64,000 nucleotides of DNA, taken from DAOTVC01 sp034437215 (GTDB lineage: Bacteria; Chloroflexota; Anaerolineae; B4-G1; SLSP01). Positions 7,622 through 16,228 of this stretch are shown piece after piece (position 1 is the first letter of the stretch; every line of letters starts with the position of its first letter). A model generated the notes under the pieces. It was not told where the DNA came from, searched no databases, and saw only the letters and a program-made list of their open reading frames with translations. Location: positions 1 through 64,000 of the forward strand of contig DAOTVC010000077.1 in the NCBI GenBank assembly GCA_034437215.1. Direction: 5' to 3'. The position numbers and the translations under genes were made by a program.

Positions 7622-8779
7622 GTGGGCGAGATAAGCAGAAGCGAAGCCGTGCGGCAGCGGGAGCGGGCGCAGGACGCGCTTCTCGCCGCCTGCGCCGCTC
7701 CTCTCGACGACGCGGCCCGTGCCCGCATCGCCGACCTCGCCCGCACCTTCGCCGCCTGGGAGGGGCTGCCCCGGCAGGCCGCCGTGCACGGAATGGGACC
7801 GCTCCTCTACCGGGCCCTCAAGGAGGTGGAGGTCACCCCGCCCGCGGAGATCAGGCGGGCGCTGCAAGGTCTCTATCTGCGCAGCCGCTGCGCCAACGAG
7901 GTGCGCTTCGCCGTTCTCCAGAACGTTCTGGCGGCGTTTGAGGAGGCAGAGATCTCCGCCGTGGTGCTGAAGGGCGCGGCGCTCGCCCACCTCGTCTACG
8001 CTGATCCCGCGCTGCGACCCATGGGCGACGTGGATCTCTGGGTCGACGGCGCCCGCCATCTGGAGGCCCAGCGCCTCCTGCGCAGACTGGGCTTCGACGC
8101 CCCCTTGCCGGCCGATGGCGTCGCCTCCTGCGACCATCACCTGCCGCAGGCCATGTGCCGCGTCGATGACGTGACGGTGAAGATCGAGATCCACCACGCC
8201 CTGATGGCCCAGGCCCTCCACCTCGCACCCCGGGATCTGCCGCTTCTGGGGTGCGAGATAGCCGGCAGGAGAGCGCAGGCACTTGCCCCTACGGAGATGC
8301 TCTGGCACCTCTGCCAGCATCTGGTCAACCACGCTCTCGTCTTCCGGCCCGTGCGCCTCCTCTGGATGGCGGATCTCGCGCGGTACCTGGAGCGCTTCGG
8401 CAGCGAGGTGGATTGGGAGCGGGTGGCGCAGCGCTATCCCATCGTCCGGGACGTCCTGGCCCTGGTCCATGCCGTCGTCCCGCTGCCTGCAGCAGTGCTC
8501 CGGCAGGCAGCTATCGTCAGCTATCCCCCACCTGCCGGCGCGGGCGAGAGCTTTCGGGGGTGGCCTTCGGCTTCCCTGGATCAGCAGCGCCGGGCGGGGA
8601 AGGGTTGGGGCAGGATTCTGGGGGACACCTTTTTGCCTCCGGAGTGGTGGCTGCGCCTGCACCACGGGCGGGGCCCGGGGCGCGCACTCCTGTGGCAGCG
8701 TTGGTTTGCGCACCCGTGGGAGATTGGGGGCTGGGTCGGGCACCTGGTGCGCGGTCGAATCGAGAAGCGTTTCGCATAG
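7622..8779 (+). CDS. nucleotidyltransferase family protein (NTP_transf_5-like)
   Basis: A protein of about 385 residues. The core VLKGAALAHLVYADPALRP followed by MGDVDLWVDG has the metal-binding DxD pattern of the nucleotidyltransferase fold found in the uncharacterised NTP_transf_5 family. The frame is open from GTG at 7574, but I prefer GTG at 7622 because GGGGAGG lies 6 bases before it and a possible -10 box overlaps the longer start. The next two genes encode a PqqD-like protein and an HprK-like kinase, a combination known from peptide-tailoring loci. The substrate is unknown. Confidence 0.75.
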   Translation: MGEISRSEAVRQRERAQDALLAACAAPLDDAARARIADLARTFAAWEGLPRQAAVHGMGPLLYRALKEVEVTPPAEIRRALQGLYLRSRCANEVRFAVLQNVLAAFEEAEISAVVLKGAALAHLVYADPALRPMGDVDLWVDGARHLEAQRLLRRLGFDAPLPADGVASCDHHLPQAMCRVDDVTVKIEIHHALMAQALHLAPRDLPLLGCEIAGRRAQALAPTEMLWHLCQHLVNHALVFRPVRLLWMADLARYLERFGSEVDWERVAQRYPIVRDVLALVHAVVPLPAAVLRQAAIVSYPPPAGAGESFRGWPSASLDQQRRAGKGWGRILGDTFLPPEWWLRLHHGRGPGRALLWQRWFAHPWEIGGWVGHLVRGRIEKRFA

Positions 8780-8806
8780 TGATAGCCCTGTAGGGCAGAG
8801 GCGAGG

Positions 8807-9079
8807 ATGAATCCAAGAGAGAGACCCCGGAGAGAGCCCGGCTATCGTCTCGAGATGGTCGACGACGAGCTGCTGCTCTTCCATCCTGCGACCACACGCA
8901 TCGTCTATTGTAACGCCACGGCGGGCCTTATCTGGCGCCTCTGTGATGGGGAGCGCACGGTGGGGGAGATTGTCGCGCTGCTCACGGAAGCCTATCCCGA
9001 GGCTGCAGAGACACTCGCTGCCGACGTCGAGAGGGCGCTCGAGCAGCTGTGCGCGTGCAGGGCCATCACTCTGGCTTGA
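8807..9079 (+). CDS. PqqD family protein (RiPP recognition element fold)
   Basis: A 90-residue protein. YCNATAGLIWRLCDGERTVGEIVALL is distributed as in PqqD proteins: a beta-rich N-terminus, the N-x-T/S-x-x-xI/LW-x-L segment at residues 34-43, then a helical C-terminus. PqqD folds bind leader peptides of ribosomally made peptides and pass them to modifying enzymes. It lies 27 bp after the nucleotidyltransferase gene and 1 bp before the kinase gene. No precursor peptide was recognised nearby. Confidence 0.8.
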   Translation: MNPRERPRREPGYRLEMVDDELLLFHPATTRIVYCNATAGLIWRLCDGERTVGEIVALLTEAYPEAAETLAADVERALEQLCACRAITLA

Positions 9080-9080
9080 G

Positions 9081-9932
9081 ATGAGGAGTCGCTGCGTCAC
9101 CTTTGCCGGCGTCACCTTCGCCGTCGAGTACCAAGGGGAGGCGGCGGACAGGATCCTCACCTTTCTCTACGGGCGCCTGCCTCCCGGCGCGTCCGGGGCG
9201 CCCGCGCTCACCTACCGCTTGCTGCAGCAGGGCAACACCCTCCATCTCTACCGGGAGGGGAGGCTGATCTACCGGGGTGGGGATCTGGCGTTCTGTGCCA
9301 ATCTCCTCCTGGGGAACAGCTGCCGCCACCTGGCCGCGACGAGCCGGGAGGGTTTGGTCTTCCACGCCGCTCTCCTCGTCCGGCAGGGGCTGGGTGTCCT
9401 CGTTCCCGGCACCATCGGCGCCGGGAAGACCACCCTCGCCGCCCGGCTCGTGGAGCAGGGTCTGACCTATCTGACCGACGAGCTGGCCTTCGTTCCCCTC
9501 GGATCGGAGCGGGTGCAGGGTTTCACCCGCCCCTTCAACCTGAAGCCACCCGCCCTGGAGCTGCTGCGCCGGGAGTACGGGGCGAGTCCGGGATGCGAGC
9601 GCTGGAGCGGGCGCGGCTTCGACCTCCTCGCCCCCGAGTGTCTCGGGACCGTGCAGGCGGGGGCGGCGCCCCCGCTGCGGCTGCTGCTCTTCCCCCACTA
9701 CGAACCCGCTGCCGTCCCCGTTGCCCGGCGGTTGACGAGTGGACAGGCGGCCCTGGCGCTGATGAGCACCCTGGTCAACGCGCGCAACTTGCCCGAACAC
9801 GGGTTGGGGGAGGTGGCTCGCCTGGCGCGGATGAGCACCGCCTGCGCGCTGCACTATGGCGCCTTCGACCAGGTGGAGCGGGAGATCGACGACCTCCTCG
9901 GCGAACTCACCGCCGGTGCTTCGGAGCCCTAG
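9081..9932 (+). CDS. HPr kinase-related protein
   Basis: A 283-residue protein starting at ATG 9081, one base after the PqqD stop. A P-loop GTIGAGKTT at residues 110-118 is preceded by a segment typical of HprK-related kinases (GLVFHAALLVRQGLGVLVPG) and followed by LTDELAFV, the usual acidic metal site. True HPr kinase would be adjacent to ptsH and has a longer regulatory domain; neither is seen. Related kinases phosphorylate peptides in some lasso-type clusters, and the PqqD and nucleotidyltransferase neighbours fit a peptide- or small-molecule-tailoring role. That role is inference. Confidence 0.8.
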   Translation: MRSRCVTFAGVTFAVEYQGEAADRILTFLYGRLPPGASGAPALTYRLLQQGNTLHLYREGRLIYRGGDLAFCANLLLGNSCRHLAATSREGLVFHAALLVRQGLGVLVPGTIGAGKTTLAARLVEQGLTYLTDELAFVPLGSERVQGFTRPFNLKPPALELLRREYGASPGCERWSGRGFDLLAPECLGTVQAGAAPPLRLLLFPHYEPAAVPVARRLTSGQAALALMSTLVNARNLPEHGLGEVARLARMSTACALHYGAFDQVEREIDDLLGELTAGASEP

Positions 9933-10004
9933 TGCTCCTTTACACGTCAAGTGATGTGCTCGCCTTGCCCCCCCATCCCCTCCGCTGAGGTCAGGCTGTT
10001 GCTG

Positions 10005-10033
10005 TTGCATTGGTGCCTAAAAGCCGGTAGAAT
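10005..10033 (+). promoter_or_regulatory. predicted sigma70-type promoter of ppk1
   Basis: TTGCAT (10005-10010) and TAGAAT (10028-10033) with 17-bp spacing, about 56 bp upstream of the ppk1 ATG. Confidence 0.55.
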
Positions 10034-10089
10034 ATGAGCAGCGGCTGCCGGTTTGTTTTTCGTGTACCTTTCGACGAAATGAGTGGAAG

Positions 10090-12237
10090 ATGCCCAAGAC
10101 AAAGATCAAGGAAGAAGTCCCCCTCGTCGCCGAAGTTGCGGACCTCGACTCTCCAGGCCTGTACATCAACCGTGAGTTGAGCTGGCTGCAGTTCAACTGG
10201 CGGGTCTTGGAGGAGGCTCTGGATGAACACCATCCCCTTCTGGAGCGGGCCAAGTTTCTCTCCATCTTCGCCAACAACCTCGACGAGTTCTTCATGATTC
10301 GTGTCTCCGGTCTGCGGCGCCAGCTGCTGGCGGGGGCCCTGGAGGCGCCGCCCGACGGGATGACGCCCGCCGACCAGCTGGCCGCCATCCGCCGCCAGAT
10401 CATCCCGCATCTCACGCGTCACGTCGAGTGCTGGCGTTACGACGTGCTGCCCAAGCTGAAGCAGGCGGGGATCAGCGTGCTCGACTACGGGGAGCTGAAG
10501 GGGAAGCAGCGCAAGCTCCTACGCCGCTACTTCGAACGGGAGATTTTCCCGGCCCTGACCCCCTTGGCCTTCGACCCCGGGCATCCCTTCCCTCACATCT
10601 CGAACCTCAGTATCAACCTGGCGGTCGTCATCAAGGACCCCCTGCAGGGCCAGCGCTTTGCGCGCGTGAAGGTCCCGGCGCTCTTCCCCCGCCTCATTCC
10701 CATCCCCACCGAGGACGACGCCGACAACTACGAGACGTTGGGGCTGGCCGATCTGGTCGCCAGTAACTTCGTCTGGATCGAGCAGATCATCGCCAACAAC
10801 CTCGACGTGCTCTTCCCGGGGATGGAGGTGGTGGCGGCTTACCCCTTCCGCGTCACCCGGGATGCCGACCTGGAGATCGAGGAGGACGAGGCGGCGGATC
10901 TCCTCGCCGCCATCGAGGAGAGCGTCGGGCTGCGCGACTTCGGCTCCGTCGTGCGCCTCGAGGTAAACGAGGCCATGCCCCAGGAGGTGCGCGAGATCCT
11001 GACTCAGAACCTGGATCTGGCCCCCTACCAGGTCTACACCATCGACGGTCCCCTGGGCATGAAGGATCTGATGGATCTGCTGCGGGTGGATCGTCCCGAT
11101 CTCAAGGACGGGCCCTTCATGCACTCCATACCGCCCCAGCTGGTCACGGGGGAGAGCATCTTCTCTGTGATCCGCCAGCAGGACATGGTCCTCTACCATC
11201 CCTATGACAGCTTCACGCCCGTCATCGACTTCATTCGGGAGGCCGCTCGCGACCCCGACGTCATCGCCATCAAGCAGACGCTCTATCGCGTGGGGCAGAA
11301 TGCGCCCGTGGTCGATGCCCTGCTGAGGGCGCGGGACAATCGGAAGCAGGTGGCCGTGCTGGTGGAGCTCAAGGCCCGCTTCGACGAGGAGAACAACATC
11401 GTCTGGGCCCGGGCGCTGGAGCAGGCGGGGGTCCACGTGGTCTACGGCCTGGTGGGGTTGAAGACCCACGCGAAGATCTGTCTCGTAGTGCGCCGGGAGC
11501 GGGACGGCATTCAGCGCTACGTCCACATGAGCACGGGCAACTACAACGCCCTCACCGCCCGGGTGTACACCGACATCGGCTTCTTCACCGCCGATGCCAA
11601 GATCGGCGCGGATGCTTCGGAGCTCTTCAATGCCCTCACCGGCTACTCCCGCCAGGATACCTACCGGAAGCTGGTGGTCGCACCCGGCTGCATGCGGGCG
11701 GAGATCCTCGAGCGCATCAATCGGGAGGTTGAAAAGCACGAAAAGCACGGCGACGGCTACATCGCGCTGAAGATGAACGCGCTGGTGGATACGGCAGCCA
11801 TCCGGGCGCTCTACCGGGCCTCGCAGGCGGGTGTCAAGATCGACCTGCAGGTGCGGGGTATCTGCTGTCTCCGGCCGGGTGTGCCGGGCGTGAGCGACAA
11901 TATTACGGTCACCTCCATCGTCGGGCGCTTCCTGGAGCACACGCGCATCTACTACTTCCGCAACGGCGGGGAAGAGGAGCTGCTGCTGGGGAGCGCCGAC
12001 CTCATGCCCCGCAACCTCGATCGGCGGGTGGAGGTCCTCTATCCCGTGACCAAAAACCATCTGCGTGATCAGATCCGCGACTATATCCTGCAGGTTCATC
12101 TGCGGGACAATGTGAAGGCCCGGCGTCTCGAGCCGGACGGCGGCTACGTCCGGCTGGTACCCGAGGCAGGGGAGCCGGCCCTCAACTCCCAGCGTTGGAT
12201 GGTCGAACATCGCGGGATCTGGCACGGTGAGGATTGA
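10090..12237 (+). CDS. ppk1: polyphosphate kinase 1
   Basis: A 715-residue Ppk1 of normal length that reversibly makes polyphosphate from ATP. The N-terminal signature YINRELSWLQFNWRVLEEA and ANNLDEFFMIRV are clear. The catalytic half has the phosphate-binding KQTLYRVGQNAPVVDAL, the histidine in LKTHAKICLVVRRE that is autophosphorylated in the family, and HMSTGNYNALTARVYTDIG. It is membrane-associated or cytoplasmic in other bacteria. The next gene begins 24 bp downstream and carries a Ppx-type HD domain, so synthesis and breakdown or regulation look coupled in one transcript. Confidence 0.97.
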   Translation: MPKTKIKEEVPLVAEVADLDSPGLYINRELSWLQFNWRVLEEALDEHHPLLERAKFLSIFANNLDEFFMIRVSGLRRQLLAGALEAPPDGMTPADQLAAIRRQIIPHLTRHVECWRYDVLPKLKQAGISVLDYGELKGKQRKLLRRYFEREIFPALTPLAFDPGHPFPHISNLSINLAVVIKDPLQGQRFARVKVPALFPRLIPIPTEDDADNYETLGLADLVASNFVWIEQIIANNLDVLFPGMEVVAAYPFRVTRDADLEIEEDEAADLLAAIEESVGLRDFGSVVRLEVNEAMPQEVREILTQNLDLAPYQVYTIDGPLGMKDLMDLLRVDRPDLKDGPFMHSIPPQLVTGESIFSVIRQQDMVLYHPYDSFTPVIDFIREAARDPDVIAIKQTLYRVGQNAPVVDALLRARDNRKQVAVLVELKARFDEENNIVWARALEQAGVHVVYGLVGLKTHAKICLVVRRERDGIQRYVHMSTGNYNALTARVYTDIGFFTADAKIGADASELFNALTGYSRQDTYRKLVVAPGCMRAEILERINREVEKHEKHGDGYIALKMNALVDTAAIRALYRASQAGVKIDLQVRGICCLRPGVPGVSDNITVTSIVGRFLEHTRIYYFRNGGEEELLLGSADLMPRNLDRRVEVLYPVTKNHLRDQIRDYILQVHLRDNVKARRLEPDGGYVRLVPEAGEPALNSQRWMVEHRGIWHGED

Positions 12238-12261
12238 GGGGGACGTGCAGCCCTTACGCCC

Positions 12262-13623
12262 ATGAAAGTCGCGCTCATCGGAGATGTACACGCGAATTTC
12301 CCCGCTCTGGTCGCAGTCATCGACCACGCGGAGCGCGAGGGTGCGGCTGCCATCTGGAACGTGGGCGACTTCGTGGGCTACGGAGCCTTTCCCGAGGAGG
12401 TCGTGCGCTATCTGCGACAGCGGGAGGCGCTGAGCATCGTGGGCAACTACGATCTCAAGGTCCTGAAGTTCAAACGCAAGGCCGAAAGGTGGCGGCGCAC
12501 GAAGCGACCCGAGAAGTATCTGGCCTTCCAGTGGGCCTACGAGCAACTCTCTCCGGAGAGCCGCCGTTATCTGCGCTCCCTCTCCCGTCAGATGCGCCTT
12601 CGTCTGGAGGGATACCGCATCTTGCTCGTCCATGGGAGCCCCGACTCCGTGAGCGAGCACCTCACCCCCGAGACGTCCGAGTCCCGGCTGCGCCAGCTGG
12701 CGAAGCGGGCTTCGGCGGACCTCATCCTCTGCGGGCACTCCCACCGCCCCTTCGTGCGTAAGGTGCAGGACGTCTGGTTTGTCAACACCGGCAGCGTGGG
12801 CCGCCCCGAGGATGGCGATCCACGCGCGACCTACGCCCTGCTCGACATCGGCGACGGTCGCTTTGTCATTCGCCACTACCGGGTGGCCTACGATCTGCGC
12901 CGCGCTGCCGACGCCATTCACCGCCAGCATCTCCCTGAGGCCTTCGTGCAGATGCTGGTTCAGGCTCGGGATCTCGACACCGTTCTGGAGACGGACGAGG
13001 TCGACGTCACCCTCTCTCCCGTCAGCGAGCGGGAGCTGGCGGACAGCCGGCTTCAGGCGGTGCTGCAGCTGGGAGAACGCTATCACTACGACGAGAAGCA
13101 CGCGTACCAGGTCATGACCCTGGCGCTCCAGCTCTTCGACCAGCTGCAACCCCTGCACGCTCTGGGGGAGAAGTGGCGCTTTCGACTGCAGTGTGCCGCG
13201 CTCCTTCACGAGATCGGTTGGAAGGAGGGGTACAACGGTCACCACAAGGCGGCTCTGCGCCTCTTGTTGAAGACGTCGTCCCTTCCCTTGAAGCGCAAGG
13301 AGCGACGGCTCGTGGGCCTCGTGGCCCGCTACCATCGCCGTGCGCTGCCCCGTCCCGATCACAAGCACTTCTCCAAACTCTCCTCCAAGCAGCAGCAGAA
13401 GGTGCGCCTGGTCGCCGCGCTCCTGCGCATCGCCGATGGACTGGACTACACGCGACGGAGCCTCGTGCGCCATCTCTCCTGCAGCAGCGAGGGCGGGAGG
13501 GTGGTGATCACGTGCACGGTGCAGCACATCGCCGACGCCGAGCAGGCGAAGGCGTTGGAGAAGGCCGAGCTCTTCGAGGTGGCCTTCAATCGTTCCCTGG
13601 ACATCCGCTGGCAGTTCACTTGA
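12262..13623 (+). CDS. metallophosphoesterase fused to a Ppx/GppA-type HD domain
   Basis: A 453-residue fusion. Residues 1 to about 210 are a YfcE/MJ0936-like calcineurin phosphoesterase: GDVHANFPAL, NVGDFVGYG, GNYD, LVHGS and GHSHRPFV supply the metal ligands. Residues about 275-445 match the C-terminal HD region of exopolyphosphatases: AALLHEIGWKEGYNGHHK, LVARYHRRALPRPDH and VAALLRIADGLDYTRR. The ASKHA N-terminal half of Ppx is absent. Placement 24 bp after ppk1 suggests a polyphosphate-related hydrolase or sensor. The substrate is not known, and I know of no characterised protein with this architecture. Confidence 0.85.
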   Translation: MKVALIGDVHANFPALVAVIDHAEREGAAAIWNVGDFVGYGAFPEEVVRYLRQREALSIVGNYDLKVLKFKRKAERWRRTKRPEKYLAFQWAYEQLSPESRRYLRSLSRQMRLRLEGYRILLVHGSPDSVSEHLTPETSESRLRQLAKRASADLILCGHSHRPFVRKVQDVWFVNTGSVGRPEDGDPRATYALLDIGDGRFVIRHYRVAYDLRRAADAIHRQHLPEAFVQMLVQARDLDTVLETDEVDVTLSPVSERELADSRLQAVLQLGERYHYDEKHAYQVMTLALQLFDQLQPLHALGEKWRFRLQCAALLHEIGWKEGYNGHHKAALRLLLKTSSLPLKRKERRLVGLVARYHRRALPRPDHKHFSKLSSKQQQKVRLVAALLRIADGLDYTRRSLVRHLSCSSEGGRVVITCTVQHIADAEQAKALEKAELFEVAFNRSLDIRWQFT

Positions 13624-13651
13624 AAGTCTGAAGTCCTTCAGGAGGTTGCAG

Positions 13652-14539
13652 ATGCGCGAGACCTTTTCTTCCTACTACCGGCCCACCGATCAGGAGCTGC
13701 AGGACCTCTGGCGGGACTGTCGTATCGTCCTCGACGGCACCGTCCTCGTTAACCTCCACCGGTACCCCGATGCGGCACGGGAGGGGATGTTGAAGCTCCT
13801 CGGCGAGCTTGCTCGGCGGCTCTGGGTCCCGCACCAGGCCGCCCTCGAGTACCATCAGGCCCGGCGCGACCTCATTCTGCAGCGCGCCCAGAGTTTTCGT
13901 AGGGTCCGCGATGAGGTGGACGAGGTCTATGAGGGCTTCCGCACCGCGCTGGAGAGCCTCGCCATCGAGCGCGGCCGCTCCGTGCAGGGGTTGGAGCGGC
14001 GCTTCAAAAATCTGATGAAGACCCTCGAGGAGTTCGAGCAGGAGGCGCTGGAGACCCTGCCGGGAGAGGCCCTGCAGCAGGAGCTCGAGGCGCTTCTGAC
14101 GGCGCGGATCGGTGCTCCCCCCCGCTCGCGCCGCGCCCTGGAGCGCCTGTGCGAGGAGTGCCAGGAGCGCTATGCCCAACGGCGCCCACCGGGCTACCTG
14201 GAAGGGAGAGAGGGCGCCTATCTCTGCCGCGGGCTCTCCATCGAGCGGCGTTACGCGCCCATGGTCTTGTGGAAGCAGATTCTGGATCAGGTACAGAACG
14301 ACGAGGCCTTCAAGTCCCTCATCCTGGTCACCGACAGGCAGGGCGCAGACTGGTGGGTCTGCGACGCCGGGGGGCGGCCTACTGCTACACCCCGGCCCGA
14401 GCTTATCGAGGAGGTGATGAGCACGGACGGCGCAAGATGCTTTTATATGTACGACTCCGGGGGCTTTATGGCGGCTGCCGGGAAATACCTGCAGCTGCAG
14501 ATCAAGCCGCAGGTGCTCGCCGAGCTGCAGGCGTTCTGA
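13652..14539 (+). CDS. PIN-like domain protein
   Basis: A 295-residue protein. RIVLDGTVLVNLHRYPDAAREGMLKLL and LWVPHQAALEYHQARRD match the start of the PIN-like (PIN_8) family, with the first acidic residue (Asp) in VLDGTVLV. A central region (about 70-170) is rich in Glu, Arg and Leu and probably forms coiled coil. LILVTDRQGADWWV near the end gives a second acidic site. ATG 13652 is chosen because AGGAGG lies 7 bases upstream. Such proteins are predicted nucleases and some are defence-associated, but no other defence gene is near; it sits in the ppk1 transcript. Confidence 0.72.
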   Translation: MRETFSSYYRPTDQELQDLWRDCRIVLDGTVLVNLHRYPDAAREGMLKLLGELARRLWVPHQAALEYHQARRDLILQRAQSFRRVRDEVDEVYEGFRTALESLAIERGRSVQGLERRFKNLMKTLEEFEQEALETLPGEALQQELEALLTARIGAPPRSRRALERLCEECQERYAQRRPPGYLEGREGAYLCRGLSIERRYAPMVLWKQILDQVQNDEAFKSLILVTDRQGADWWVCDAGGRPTATPRPELIEEVMSTDGARCFYMYDSGGFMAAAGKYLQLQIKPQVLAELQAF

Positions 14540-14552
14540 GAGGGGGGACAAG

Positions 14553-15248
14553 GTGGAGATCGACTACGTGGGTTTGGAGGGGGCCGCCGAGATCAGAGGG
14601 GTGGCGGTGGTCATCGACGTGCTACGCGCCTTTACGACGGCGGCCTTCGCCTTTGCTGCCGGCGCCGAGGCGCTCATCGCCGTCTCCACCGTCGAGGAGG
14701 CGCTGGCCCTGCAGGAGCGCCATCCCGACTATCTGCTGATGGGGGAGGAGCGGGGGCTGCCCATCGAGGCCTTCGACTTCGACAACTCCCCGGCTTCCTT
14801 CGCCGGCGTCGATCTTTCCGGGCACCGCCTTGTCCAGCGGACCAGCTCGGGAACGCAGGGGATCGTTCGCAGTGGGAGGGCCGCGACGGTCCTGGGAGCG
14901 AGCCTGGTCTGCGCTCAAGCCACCGTCGACTACCTCCGTGCTCTCTCCCCCGAACAGGTGACGATGGTGATCACCGGCTCCCACGCAGGCGGTCTCCGCG
15001 ACGAGGATCTGGCGGGCGCCGACTACCTCAGCGCCCTCCTGCGGGGCGAGAAGCCCCCGGTGGAGGAGGTCGTCGAGCGGGTGCGGGCGTCCCGCGCCGC
15101 CGAGAAGTTTCGGGATCCTACGCGTCCCGAATTCCGGCCCCGAGATCTGGACTACGCCGTCGACATCGACCGCTTCGACTTCGCCATGGTGGTCGAGCGG
15201 CGACAGGGGCAGCAGGTCCTCGTCCCCGCGGACGCCGGTGGGAGATGA
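14553..15248 (+). CDS. comB: 2-phosphosulfolactate phosphatase
   Basis: A 231-residue ComB-family protein. VVIDVLRAFTTAAFAFAAGA, LLMGEERGLPIEAFDFDNSP and LVQRTSSGTQGI are the conserved blocks with the Mg- and substrate-binding residues. The enzyme was defined in methanogen coenzyme M synthesis, but ComB-like proteins are widespread in bacteria without that pathway, and no other coenzyme M gene is present. The GTG start is 13 bp after the PIN gene. Its function here is uncertain. Confidence 0.85.
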   Translation: MEIDYVGLEGAAEIRGVAVVIDVLRAFTTAAFAFAAGAEALIAVSTVEEALALQERHPDYLLMGEERGLPIEAFDFDNSPASFAGVDLSGHRLVQRTSSGTQGIVRSGRAATVLGASLVCAQATVDYLRALSPEQVTMVITGSHAGGLRDEDLAGADYLSALLRGEKPPVEEVVERVRASRAAEKFRDPTRPEFRPRDLDYAVDIDRFDFAMVVERRQGQQVLVPADAGGR

Positions 15249-15280
15249 GATCCGGCTCTGGTGGCGGAAGGAACGTTGAG

Positions 15281-15311
15281 AGCGGGTGGTTGCACAGCGC
15301 AGCCACCCGCT
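15281..15311 (+). terminator. hairpin after comB
   Basis: A 13-bp stem with one G-U pair (AGCGGGTGGTTGC against GCAGCCACCCGCT, loop ACAGC) begins 32 bp after the comB stop. It lacks a T-run, so termination strength is uncertain. Confidence 0.5.
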
Positions 15312-15342
15312 TGGGGTCTGTCCTGGCTACCCATCACTTTCA

Positions 15343-15425
15343 TCCCGTCATGCCGAGCGGAGTGCTCTGCGCCTCTCCCCAGCGCAGCGCGGGACCTAGC
15401 GCCGAGCCGCAGTCGAGGAATCTCT
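15343..15425. repeat. interspersed repeat of the GTCATNCYGAGCG type
   Basis: Begins CCCGTCATGCCGAGCGGAG and ends AGTCGAGGAATCTC, the classic layout of a dispersed intergenic repeat. A related inverted fragment is at about 20052-20078. It lies in the convergent gap between comB and the PPK2 operon. Confidence 0.5.
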
Positions 15426-15470
15426 CACTGTCGCTTGCGACTTTACGCCAACCAAGCGTCGCTTCCCGAC

Positions 15471-16226
15471 CTACTTCTTGTTGTCCTCCATCCCTTTGGG
15501 AATCTCCGGCTCGTAGCCCAGCTCCTGGCTCAAGAGGTCCACCAGCGTCTTGAGGGACTTGACCCGCGCGTACCACTTGTCGTTGCCCTCGACGATGGTC
15601 CAGGGCGCCGTGACGGTGCTCGTCCGCAGGAGCATGTCCTCGACGGCCTCCTTGTAGGCGTCCCACTTGGCGCGGTTGCGCCAGTCCTCCTCCGTGAGCT
15701 TCCACGACTTGTAGGCGGTGTGGCGGCGCTCCTCGAAGCGGCGCAGCTGCTCCTCGCGGCTGATGTGAATCCAAAACTTCGCGATGATCATCCCGTAGTC
15801 CACCAGCCCCCGTTCGAACTCGTTGATTTCGCGGTAAGCGCGCTTCCATTCGGCCTCCGTGCAGAAGCCCTCGACGCGCTCGACGAGCACCCGCCCGTAC
15901 CAGCTGCGGTCGAAGATGAGCACCTGCTTCTCGTCGGGTGGCTTGAGGCGGCGCCAGAAACGCCAGAGGTAGTGGTGGGTCTTGTCATCGCCCCGGGGCG
16001 CGGCGATGGGGAAGACCTCGTACCCGCGGGGATCCAGCTTCTCCGTGACCCGCTTGATGTTACCTCCCTTGCCCCCCGCGTCCCACCCTTCGTAGACCGC
16101 CACGAGGGTACGCTTGTTCACGTAGAGCTGATAGGCGAGTTCGCGCAGCTGCAGCTGGTAGAGTAGCCGTCCGTGCTTGTACTCCTTCTTGGTCAAGCTC
16201 TTGCTCAGATCGATGCTCTCCAGCAT
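15471..16226 (-). CDS. polyphosphate kinase 2 family protein (second of pair)
   Basis: A 251-residue PPK2 single-domain protein. Walker A GWDAGGKGG (about 47-55), DRSWYGRVLVERVEG as Walker B region (about 106-120), and the lid-region basic and aromatic residues (REEQLRRFEER) are intact. PPK2 enzymes transfer phosphate between polyphosphate and AMP, ADP or GDP. ATG 16226 is chosen since GGAGGTG, inside the end of the upstream paralogue, lies 5 bases ahead; the two genes are separated by 2 bp and are probably translationally coupled. Class (AMP- or ADP-directed) cannot be fixed by eye. Confidence 0.92.
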   Translation of the reverse strand: MLESIDLSKSLTKKEYKHGRLLYQLQLRELAYQLYVNKRTLVAVYEGWDAGGKGGNIKRVTEKLDPRGYEVFPIAAPRGDDKTHHYLWRFWRRLKPPDEKQVLIFDRSWYGRVLVERVEGFCTEAEWKRAYREINEFERGLVDYGMIIAKFWIHISREEQLRRFEERRHTAYKSWKLTEEDWRNRAKWDAYKEAVEDMLLRTSTVTAPWTIVEGNDKWYARVKSLKTLVDLLSQELGYEPEIPKGMEDNKK

Positions 16227-16228
16227 GG

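Noticed and set aside
8780..8790. GTGATAGCCCT as a second end of the MITE family
   Set aside because: Only 11 bp match and no partner inverted end or target duplication was found nearby; probably chance.
9081..9932. Genuine HPr kinase/phosphorylase of a PTS system
   Set aside because: No ptsH or PTS genes are adjacent and the N-terminal regulatory domain is not seen; PqqD and nucleotidyltransferase neighbours point elsewhere.
10519..13527. A 1002-codon open frame on the - strand
   Set aside because: Antisense to ppk1 and the phosphoesterase-HD gene, both of which have full family motifs; no ribosome site or recognisable domain.
14553..15248. Coenzyme M biosynthesis locus based on comB
   Set aside because: No ComA, ComC or ComDE homologue is nearby, and ComB-like proteins are common in bacteria without coenzyme M.
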